Source: Streptosporangium subroseum
Lineage (GTDB): Bacteria; Actinomycetota; Actinomycetes; Streptosporangiales; Streptosporangiaceae
Assembly (NCBI RefSeq): GCF_900188345.1
Contig: NZ_FZOD01000008.1
Location: 1 to 64,000, forward strand
Direction: 5' to 3'
DNA: 64,000 nucleotides
Shown here piece by piece: positions 7,951 to 14,616 of the stretch (position 1 is the stretch's first letter; every line of letters begins with the position of its first letter). The notes under the pieces are model-generated. The model was not told the DNA's origin and did no database searches. It worked only from the letters and a program-made list of their open reading frames with translations. The translations under genes and the position numbers were made by a program.

Positions 7951-9843
7951 ATGCGCCCAGAAGATCTCGCCTTGATGCACATCCCCGGCAGCGTCACGCT
8001 CCACGATGACCTGCTCCTCGTTGACGTCGCCCAGCCCGACCTGGAAGCCGACGCCTATCGCGGGAGCCTGTGGCGGGTGCCCCAGGAAGGGGCCCCCGTC
8101 CGTTTCACCTTTGGCGACCGGGACACCGCACCCCGTATCTCCCCTGACGGCGCCTGGGTGGCCTTCCTGCGTGCGACCGCCGGAGGCAAGCCTCAGCTCC
8201 ACGTGATGCCCACCGGCGGAGGCGAGGCACGCCCGCTCACCGACCTGCCCCTCGGCGCCGGTGTCCCGGTCTGGGCGCCCGACTCCCGCAGGATCGCCTT
8301 TGTCGCCCGCGTTCCCGAGGACGGCCGCTACAGCGCCGAGGAGGGCGCGAGCCCCGCGGCCGAGGCGCCGCGCCGGATCACCGGTTTCCGCTACCGGCAC
8401 GACGGCGTCGGTTTCATCCTCGACCGGCGGCCGGCCCTGTTCGTGGTCAACGCCCTCGCCGACATCCCCCAGCCGGTGCGCCTGACCGAGGGGCCCTACG
8501 AGGTCGCCTCCCCCGCCTGGACCCCCGACGGCGAGCACGTGCTGGTCTCGGCCGATCGCGACCTCGACGAAGAGGGCCTGAACACCGACCTGTACGCCGT
8601 CCCGGCCGCCGGCGGCGCACCGATCCTTGTGGTGCGCAGCGCCGGATTGGCCGACCATCCCGTCGTGCTCCCCGACGGGGACGTGCTCTACCTCGGTGAG
8701 GCCTTCTCCGGCATCCACGCCGTGGCCCGCAACACCGGCCTCTACCGCGCTCCCCTGCGGATCGGCGGCGAACCGGCGACCGGGGTGCGGCTGACCGAGG
8801 AGGAGTCGGTGGGCATCGAATCGATTCCCGTCGTACCGGTCGAGAACGGCGTCCTGGTCGCGGTGCGGGTGCGCGGCGCGGTCGAACTGCGCCTGGTTCC
8901 CGCCGACGCCCTCGACGCGCCGCTGGAGAAACTCACCCTCGTGCTGGGCGAGCGGGCGGGTGTCAAGGCGTTCACCTCCCACGGCGGGCGGATCGTCGCC
9001 GTGGTCTCCACTCCGCAGAGCCCCGGCGAGGTGGTCACCCCGGACGGGCCGCTCACCGAGTTCTCCGGATCGCCGTCCGGGGTCCGCCTCGAGGAGATCA
9101 CCGCCGTGTCCGCCGACGGCTACCCCGTCCACGGCTGGCTGGCCCTGCCCGAGGGCGAGGGCCCGCACCCGGTCCTGCTGAACGTCCACGGCGGCCCGTT
9201 CGCCCAGCACGGGTGGGCGTTCATGGACGAGACCCAGGTCTACGCCGCCGCCGGATACGCCGTGGTCCTGCCCAACCCGCGAGGCTCGGCCGGGTACGGC
9301 CAGGCCCACGGCCAGGCCGTCATCGGCCGATTCGGCACCGTGGACGCCGACGACATCCTCGCCCTGCTGGACGCCGCGCTGACCCGGCCCGAGTGCGACG
9401 CCGAGCGAGTGGGCGTGATGGGCGGCTCCTACGGCGGATTCATGACGAGCTGGCTGGCCTCCCACCACGGGAGCCGCTTCAAGGCCGCCTGGAGCGAGCG
9501 GGCGGTCAACGCCTGGGACTCCTTCACCGGCTCCTCCGACATCGGCTGGTTCTTCACCGAGGCCTACTGCGGCACCGACATCGAGGCCCAGCGTGCGATG
9601 AGCCCGCTCTACCACGCCGACCGGATCGACCTGCCGTTCGCCGTGGTCCACTCCGAGGAGGACTGGCGCTGCCCGGTCGAGCAGGCCCAGCGCATGTTCG
9701 TCGCCCTGCGCCACAACGGCGTCCCCGTCGAGTTTCTGCTGTTCCCCGGTGAGGGGCACGAGCTCAGCCGGAGCGGCCGTCCCAAGCACCGGCTCCAGCG
9801 TTTCGAGGCCGTCCTCGAATGGTGGTCACGCCACCTTTCCTGA
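7951..9843 (+). CDS. S9-family serine peptidase (acylaminoacyl/dipeptidyl peptidase-like)
   Basis: About 630 residues. The N-terminal half is a seven-bladed propeller of TolB/WD40-like repeats (PDGAWVAFLR, PDSRRIAFVAR, PDGEHVLVSADRD). The C-terminal half is an alpha/beta hydrolase of the prolyl-oligopeptidase type with nucleophile motif GGSYGGFM, acid in HSEEDWRCP and histidine in GEGHELS. It cleaves short peptides in the cytoplasm; no signal peptide is present. ATG7951 is preferred over an in-frame GTG at 7933, but neither has a clear ribosome site. Confidence 0.92.
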   Translation: MRPEDLALMHIPGSVTLHDDLLLVDVAQPDLEADAYRGSLWRVPQEGAPVRFTFGDRDTAPRISPDGAWVAFLRATAGGKPQLHVMPTGGGEARPLTDLPLGAGVPVWAPDSRRIAFVARVPEDGRYSAEEGASPAAEAPRRITGFRYRHDGVGFILDRRPALFVVNALADIPQPVRLTEGPYEVASPAWTPDGEHVLVSADRDLDEEGLNTDLYAVPAAGGAPILVVRSAGLADHPVVLPDGDVLYLGEAFSGIHAVARNTGLYRAPLRIGGEPATGVRLTEEESVGIESIPVVPVENGVLVAVRVRGAVELRLVPADALDAPLEKLTLVLGERAGVKAFTSHGGRIVAVVSTPQSPGEVVTPDGPLTEFSGSPSGVRLEEITAVSADGYPVHGWLALPEGEGPHPVLLNVHGGPFAQHGWAFMDETQVYAAAGYAVVLPNPRGSAGYGQAHGQAVIGRFGTVDADDILALLDAALTRPECDAERVGVMGGSYGGFMTSWLASHHGSRFKAAWSERAVNAWDSFTGSSDIGWFFTEAYCGTDIEAQRAMSPLYHADRIDLPFAVVHSEEDWRCPVEQAQRMFVALRHNGVPVEFLLFPGEGHELSRSGRPKHRLQRFEAVLEWWSRHLS

Positions 9844-9864
9844 TCCGTTCAGGCCGGGTGCCCG

Positions 9865-9892
9865 GACCGCTCGGGGACTCGCCCGAGCGGTC
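9865..9892. terminator. Bidirectional hairpin between convergent genes
   Basis: An 11-bp perfect stem GACCGCTCGGG / CCCGAGCGGTC with a 6-nt loop lies 22 nt past the S9 peptidase stop. The peptidase and the metallo-hydrolase genes converge here. No T-tract follows, as is common in high-GC actinomycetes. The rest of 9893-10048 holds several TGATCAGG-type words but no gene that I can support. Confidence 0.6.
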
Positions 9893-10048
9893 GCCCGGTC
9901 CGGCCCCTGATCGGCTCAAGACAAGCCCCGACCACCCCGGGCGAGCTCCTGATCGCCCGGGAACGGGCTCTTGATCAGGCCGGGACGGGCCGTCGAATCA
10001 GGTGCTTGATCTGATCAGGCGCCCGATCGGCCCGGGGCGAGTTCCTGA

Positions 10049-10987
10049 TCAGGCCGAGCAGGTCAGCGGCCTGCCTCCGTTGAAGTCGATCATCTCGAGC
10101 ATCGCGGTGATCACGTCGATCGGCTCCCCCGGAGGCAGGCCGTCCAGCTCGGCGTAGGCTCGGTGCAGGTTGCCGACGATGCGTTCGGGGTCGAGCAGCC
10201 CGCCGTACTCACCGAGGTCGGTCTCGCGCGCCGTCTCCAGCGGCGACAGACCCGCCTCCCTGCCGCGCTCGGCGGTGGCGAGCACGAACCGCAGGTATCC
10301 CTGCACGTGGTCGATGACCTCCGGCCCGCACACCTCGCCGTGCCCCGGAACGATCGTCTCCGCGTTCAGCTCCCTGAGCCTGTCGAGCACCGCGATCGAA
10401 CCCGTCACCGAGCCCATCATCACGAACGGCGTGCCGCCGTTGAACACCAGGTCACCGGCGAACAGCAGGGATCGCTCGGGGATCCACACCGTGGAGTCGT
10501 TGGTCGTGTGCGCCGGGTCGCCCGCGTGCCGTACCTCGCAGCGCAGCTCGTCGGAGTGGACGGTCACCCCGTCGGTGTAGGTGAGGAACGGCGGGCAGGC
10601 CTCCAGGTTTCCCCAGTCGACCTCGGTCCAGGCCATATTGAGGTAGTTCGGGATCCCCTCGGCGAGGATCAACTCCCTGGTCCGCTCGTGCCCGACGATC
10701 GTCGCCTCGGGGAAGGCGGAGTTGCCGAAGGTGTGGTCGCCGTGGTGATGAGTGTTGATCAGTGTCGTGACCGGCCGGTCGGTGACCGATCTGATGGCCT
10801 CGCGGTAGGCGAGGGTGCGCCGCTCGGTGGAGCAGGAGTCAACGCTGATCACTCCACAGCTGCCGACGAGGAAACCGGTGTTGTTGATCCACCAGCTCCC
10901 ATCAGGCTGAATGTACGCGTAAACGCGGTCCGCGACCTCCTCGACGCGGCCCGGGGGGAGCGGGTGATCCTGCCTGGATGAGCTCAT
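10049..10987 (-). CDS. MBL-fold metallo-hydrolase
   Basis: A 312-residue metallo-beta-lactamase-fold hydrolase. The zinc motif HHHGDHTFGN appears at about residues 80-89, followed by a later His in EVRHAGDPAHTTND, Asp in LLFAGDLVFNGG and His in IVPGHGEVCG, giving a complete binuclear site. Substrates of this subgroup (lactones, thioesters, nitro- or aryl compounds) cannot be told from sequence. It is divergent from an aldo/keto reductase with a 57-bp shared promoter region. Confidence 0.88.
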   Translation of the reverse strand: MSSSRQDHPLPPGRVEEVADRVYAYIQPDGSWWINNTGFLVGSCGVISVDSCSTERRTLAYREAIRSVTDRPVTTLINTHHHGDHTFGNSAFPEATIVGHERTRELILAEGIPNYLNMAWTEVDWGNLEACPPFLTYTDGVTVHSDELRCEVRHAGDPAHTTNDSTVWIPERSLLFAGDLVFNGGTPFVMMGSVTGSIAVLDRLRELNAETIVPGHGEVCGPEVIDHVQGYLRFVLATAERGREAGLSPLETARETDLGEYGGLLDPERIVGNLHRAYAELDGLPPGEPIDVITAMLEMIDFNGGRPLTCSA

Positions 10988-11044
10988 ATCTAGAATTGTC
11001 CTGTTTGGGCTTGGTCCAGATCACAATGATCGGGAGGTTTCACG

Positions 11045-12019
11045 ATGGAATATGTGCGACTGGGCACCACGGGCATGAAGGTGTCGAGGATCTGCCTTGG
11101 CATGATGAGCTATGGCGACCCCGCCAAGGGTAGCGAGTGGATCCTCGACGAGGCCGCCTCGGAGCCGATCGTCCGGCGCGCCGCCGACGCCGGAGTCACG
11201 TTCTTCGACACCGCGGACACCTATTCCTCCGGCAGCAGCGAGGAGGTCACCGGCCGGTTGCTCAGTAAAATCTTCCCCAGCCGGGACGACTACGTGCTGG
11301 CCACCAAGGTGTTCTTCCCGGTGCACAAGGGCGTGAACAACCGCGGTCTGTCCCGCAAGCACATCCACGCGGCGATCGACGACTCCCTGCGCCGCCTCGG
11401 CACCGATCACGTGGACCTCTACCAGATCCACCGCTGGGACCCGGACACTCCGATCGAGGAGACCATGGAGGCCCTGCACGACGTGGTCCGCGCGGGCAAG
11501 GCCCGCTACATCGGCGCCTCCACCATGTACGCCTGGCAGTTCGCCAAGGCCCAGCACGTCGCCGAGGTCAACGGCTGGACGAAGTTCGTGTCCATGCAGA
11601 ACCACTACAACCTGCTCTACCGCGAGGAGGAGCGGGAGATGAACCCGCTCTGCGCCGACCAGGGCGTGGGCCTGATCCCGTGGAGCCCGCTGGCCCGTGG
11701 CCTGCTCGCCCGCGCGGGTTCCGAGGAGAGCACCACGCGCGCGGGCAGTGATCCCCGCATCGACGCCCTCTACACCGAGGCGGACAACGACCGTCAGATC
11801 CTCGACCGGGTCGCCCAGGTGGCCGGCGAGAAGGAGGTTCCTCCCGCTCAGGTGGCGCTGTCCTGGCTGCTCCACCAGCCGGGCCTGTCGGCCCCGATCG
11901 TGGGCGCGACCAAGGACAAGCACGTGGACGACGCGATCGCCGCGGTGGATCTGGCCCTGACCGAGAAGGAGCTCGCCTTCCTCGCCGAGCCGTACCGCCC
12001 CCGGACCGTCAAGCAGTAG
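11045..12019 (+). CDS. Aldo/keto reductase
   Basis: A 324-residue (beta/alpha)8 NADPH-dependent oxidoreductase. The catalytic residues are visible in order: Asp in FFDTADTYSSG with its Tyr, Lys in YVLATKVFF, and His in LYQIHRWDPDTP. The C-terminal cofactor region reads SAPIVGATKDKHVDDAI. ATG11045 is preceded by GGGAGG. The sequence resembles the actinobacterial AKR group that reduces carbonyls. It is divergent from the MBL hydrolase gene; a functional link is possible but unproven. Confidence 0.92.
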   Translation: MEYVRLGTTGMKVSRICLGMMSYGDPAKGSEWILDEAASEPIVRRAADAGVTFFDTADTYSSGSSEEVTGRLLSKIFPSRDDYVLATKVFFPVHKGVNNRGLSRKHIHAAIDDSLRRLGTDHVDLYQIHRWDPDTPIEETMEALHDVVRAGKARYIGASTMYAWQFAKAQHVAEVNGWTKFVSMQNHYNLLYREEEREMNPLCADQGVGLIPWSPLARGLLARAGSEESTTRAGSDPRIDALYTEADNDRQILDRVAQVAGEKEVPPAQVALSWLLHQPGLSAPIVGATKDKHVDDAIAAVDLALTEKELAFLAEPYRPRTVKQ

Positions 12020-12048
12020 CGGCGCCCGCCCTCCCGGCCCGTCATCCG

Positions 12049-12107
12049 GGCGCGTCCGGCTGTCCATGGCGCGTCCGGCTGCCGGTCCGCCCGGGCGCGT
12101 CCGGCTG
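12049..12107. repeat. Three direct copies of a 14-bp word
   Basis: GGCGCGTCCGGCTG occurs exactly at 12049-12062, 12068-12081 and 12094-12107, spaced 19 and 26 bp apart, just past the aldo/keto reductase stop. The remainder of the convergent intergenic region (to 12180) is GC-rich filler with no gene. Confidence 0.75.
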
Positions 12108-12180
12108 TCCGGGCGGCCCGGCGTCCTCAGGCGCCTGCCCTACCCCGGTGCGCCGCCCGGGTTTCTCCGCCCGGGTGGCC

Positions 12181-12450
12181 TCAGGAGTCGGCCAGCTCGA
12201 ACTGCACGCATGTCATGCCGCGCATGTCCAGCCACGCGCGGCCGGGTCCCCGTACGAGCCGGAACACGACCTCCTCGCACCCGGGGCAGCGGGCGATCAG
12301 TCCCGGAGCCTGGGTGTAGAGGAGCGCCTCGGCCAGTGCGAGGCTCTGGGCGCAGCTGGAACACTGGCCCGTGGCCGCGGTGAGGTCGACGGCGAACACG
12401 TCGCTCAGGGCTCCCCCTGCGGCGTTTCCGTCGATGTGGTCCTCGGTCAT
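12181..12450 (-). CDS. DUF6510 family protein (small zinc-ribbon-like)
   Basis: An 89-residue protein with two cysteine pairs, CSSC near residue 30 and CPGC near residue 55, spaced as in a zinc ribbon, plus a late CVQFEL end. I recognise it as DUF6510, a small actinobacterial family that usually sits beside a ferredoxin-reductase-like gene. ATG12450 overlaps the end of the upstream reductase gene by 4 nt (ATGA), so it is translationally coupled. It probably binds zinc and assists the oxidoreductase complex; that role is inferred from context. Confidence 0.8.
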   Translation of the reverse strand: MTEDHIDGNAAGGALSDVFAVDLTAATGQCSSCAQSLALAEALLYTQAPGLIARCPGCEEVVFRLVRGPGRAWLDMRGMTCVQFELADS

Positions 12451-13205
12451 GATCCTCCTCCGCTGGGGCCGAAACGTTCGGTACGGATGCGCGCGGGGTC
12501 GTGTCCCGCCGAGACGAGCAGGTCGGCGACGGTCTCCACGAAGCCGGTGGGCCCGCACACGAAGCTGATCGGCTCCTGCTCCGGCGCCCAGGTGATCTGG
12601 GTGAGCAGGCTCGCGTCGACGCGCCCCGGCGGCCGTTCCCAGCCCTGGGGCACCTCGCGCGTGTAGGCGTAGGTGACGCTCAGGCCGGAGCCGTTCTCGC
12701 TGGAGCGCCGCAGTTCGTCGCGGTAGAAGATCGTCTCGGGTCCGCGCGCGGAGTACAGCAGCCGGAACGGCGTCTGAGCGCCGACCGTCTCACGGGCGCG
12801 GATCATCGCCATGAGCGGGACGACGCCGGAGCCGCCCCCGATCAGCTGCACCGGTTCCGGCTTCTCGGGGTCCCACACGAACCAGCCGCCGATCGGGCCG
12901 CGGATCTCCAGCGGGTCTCCCACGGAGAGCACCCGCGCGAGGTAGGGCGAGACCTCCCCGTCGGGCAGCACATCGACGGTCAGCTCCAGCCGGTTTCCCT
13001 CAGGCGCCGAGGCGATGGAGTACGACCGCTGGGTGGAGTAGCCGTCGGGGGCGGTGAGCCGTACGTCGACATGCTGACCGGGGAGGTGCCCGGGCCAGTC
13101 GGGTACGTCCAGGACGATCGTGCGGGCGCTGGAGGTCTCGTCACGTACGGCGGCCACCGTGGCGACCCGCCAGGTCAGTCGCCCCAGTATCTTTGCTCGC
13201 GCCAT
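12447..13205 (-). CDS. FAD/NAD(P)-binding ferredoxin reductase-type protein
   Basis: A 252-residue flavin reductase of the ferredoxin-NADP reductase fold. The FAD-binding motif RSYSIAS is followed by the NAD(P)-binding GGGSGVVPLMAM and the C-terminal FVCGPTGFVE. It lacks a 2Fe-2S domain. Its start lies 31 bp inside the upstream molybdoenzyme gene, so both are co-translated, and the product is the likely electron partner of that molybdoprotein. Confidence 0.88.
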   Translation of the reverse strand: MARAKILGRLTWRVATVAAVRDETSSARTIVLDVPDWPGHLPGQHVDVRLTAPDGYSTQRSYSIASAPEGNRLELTVDVLPDGEVSPYLARVLSVGDPLEIRGPIGGWFVWDPEKPEPVQLIGGGSGVVPLMAMIRARETVGAQTPFRLLYSARGPETIFYRDELRRSSENGSGLSVTYAYTREVPQGWERPPGRVDASLLTQITWAPEQEPISFVCGPTGFVETVADLLVSAGHDPARIRTERFGPSGGGS

Positions 13206-13783
13206 GGGTCTCCGTAGTTGTGATAGCCGACGCTCTCCCAGAAACCCGGTTCGTCGTCATTGAGAAGCCGGATGCCGCGCACCCACTTGGCGCTCTTCCA
13301 GAGATACAGGTGTGGCACGAGCAACCGGGCGGGGCCTCCGTGTTCGGGAGTGAGAGGTTCGCCGTCGTAGCGGACGGCGATCCACGCCTTCCCGTCGAGG
13401 AGGTCCTCCAGGGGGAGGTTGGTGGTGTAGCCGCCGTAGGAGCTCGCCACGGCGTACTCCGCGGACGTCTCCACGCCGTCGAGGAGGGTGTCCAGCGAGA
13501 CGCCCTCCCAGGTGGTGGCGAGCTTGGACCACTTGGTGACACAGTGCAGGTCGACCGTGGTCCGCTCCACGGAGAGGGCGTTGAGCTCCGCCCAGTTCCA
13601 GCGCCTCACCTCTCCGGTCTCGGTGGTGACGCTGAAGTTCCAGACCTCCGTGGAGATCTGAGGCGTGGGCCCGGCCGAGAGCACGGGAAAATCCTTGGTC
13701 AGATACTGTCCCGGTGGCAGATCAGGTGCTCTGTCGCGCCTGCGCCCGAAGAACCCCGGTGAGACGATGCCGATGACGCCCAC
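13175..13783 (-). CDS. Sulfite-oxidase-like molybdopterin-dependent oxidoreductase
   Basis: A 202-residue single-domain oxidoreductase of the Oxidored_molyb (PF00174) family. It shows the LPPGQYLTKDFPVLSAGPTP opening, the molybdenum-ligand cysteine in LHCVTKWSK, and the C-terminal LWKSAKWVRGI with YHNYGDPW. There is no twin-arginine signal, so it is cytoplasmic, unlike MsrP. First gene of a three-gene operon with the flavin reductase and DUF6510. The GTG13783 start is tentative because GGGAGG directly abuts it; no better in-frame start is evident. Substrate is unknown. Confidence 0.85.
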   Translation of the reverse strand: MGVIGIVSPGFFGRRRDRAPDLPPGQYLTKDFPVLSAGPTPQISTEVWNFSVTTETGEVRRWNWAELNALSVERTTVDLHCVTKWSKLATTWEGVSLDTLLDGVETSAEYAVASSYGGYTTNLPLEDLLDGKAWIAVRYDGEPLTPEHGGPARLLVPHLYLWKSAKWVRGIRLLNDDEPGFWESVGYHNYGDPWREQRYWGD

Positions 13784-13977
13784 CTCCCACTATCTGGCAT
13801 GTCATGACGGTCGCCAAAAATCCCATTAATCGCTCTTGAGAGGGCGAGTCATGAGAAAAGAGTGAACACCATCACATTAACCTAGATCAAATGCCATCCA
13901 GCAGGCCGGGGGTGCCTTGACACTCCGGTCCGAGCACCTCCTCACCTCGCCTCGAACGCTGGGCTAGGCTCACGAAT

Positions 13978-14421
13978 GTGACCGTTCTTGCGGATTTCGC
14001 TCAGCTGGTCGCCGGTGACCACGGCCTCTGCGTCGTCTCCACCCTGCGCCCCGACGGAACCATCCGTTCCTCACTGGTCAACGCGGGTGTGCTCGACCAT
14101 CCCCTCACAGGGCAGCCGGTGGTCGGCTTTGTGGTCCGGGGCGACACGCGCAAACTCTCCGACCTGCGGCGCAGGCCGTACGCCGCCGCCGTCCTGCGCA
14201 CCGGCTGGCAGTGGGCCTCGGCGGAGGGTCCCGTCGAGCTGATCGGTCCCGACGACCCGGTGGACGGCCTCGACGCGGAGGGCCTCCGTCTGCTGCTCCG
14301 CGACGTCTTCAGCGCGGCGGGCGGCACCCACGACGACTGGGAGGCCTACGACCGCGTCATGGCCGAGGAACGGCGCACCGCCGTCCTGCTCACGCCGCAG
14401 CGCCTGTCCTCCAACGCCTGA
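13978..14421 (+). CDS. PPOX-class F420-dependent/FMN-binding oxidoreductase
   Basis: A 147-residue split-barrel protein of the pyridoxamine-5'-phosphate-oxidase-like class. Typical segments are LCVVSTLRPDGTIRSSLVN at the N-terminus, FVVRGDTRKLSDLRRRP in the middle, and a late VMAEERRTAVLLTP. Actinobacterial members mostly use F420 or FMN to reduce small molecules. TAGGCT lies 7 nt before GTG13978 with no room for a ribosome site, so the mRNA is probably leaderless. It is divergent from the molybdoenzyme operon. Confidence 0.85.
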   Translation: MTVLADFAQLVAGDHGLCVVSTLRPDGTIRSSLVNAGVLDHPLTGQPVVGFVVRGDTRKLSDLRRRPYAAAVLRTGWQWASAEGPVELIGPDDPVDGLDAEGLRLLLRDVFSAAGGTHDDWEAYDRVMAEERRTAVLLTPQRLSSNA

Positions 14422-14432
14422 GAGATCCCGTT

Positions 14433-14497
14433 TCACCCGCACCCCGTACGACCCCGCCGAAGCGCTGCTTCGCCTCCTGCGCCTGCCGTTCACCCAT
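14433..14497 (-). pseudogene. Remnant of a Phd/YefM-type antitoxin N-terminus
   Basis: Read from ATG14497 on the minus strand, the frame gives a start followed by RQAQEAKQRFGGVVRGA. This matches the N-terminus of the intact antitoxin at 24867-25118 (WQVQEAKQRFSEVVRRA). The DNA word GAAGCGCTGCTTCGCCTCCTG is identical at both places over 21 positions on the plus strand, apart from naming length limits. The homology fades after about 22 residues and no toxin gene follows. Confidence 0.42.
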
Positions 14498-14530
14498 CGA
14501 TGCCGTCCGTGCGGCTCCGGAAAGCACTCA

Positions 14531-14559
14531 GGGGTGCCGGCCTGACGGGCCGGCACCCC
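14531..14559. terminator. Bidirectional hairpin terminator
   Basis: A 12-bp perfect stem GGGGTGCCGGCC / GGCCGGCACCCC with loop TGACG lies between the convergent PPOX oxidoreductase gene and the secreted hydrolase gene. Confidence 0.75.
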
Positions 14560-14616
14560 TCGGATCAGAGGCGGTGAAGGTTCAGAGCGCCATGATCAGC
14601 GGTGTGGATCGGCGGC

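Noticed and set aside
9893..10048. Scattered TGATCAGG-like words between convergent genes
   Set aside because: The copies are short, irregular and poorly aligned; I could not define a repeat unit beyond the hairpin already listed.
13918..13923. TTGACA upstream of the PPOX oxidoreductase gene
   Set aside because: It is more than 40 bp from the only good -10 element (TAGGCT at 13965), so the two cannot form one promoter.
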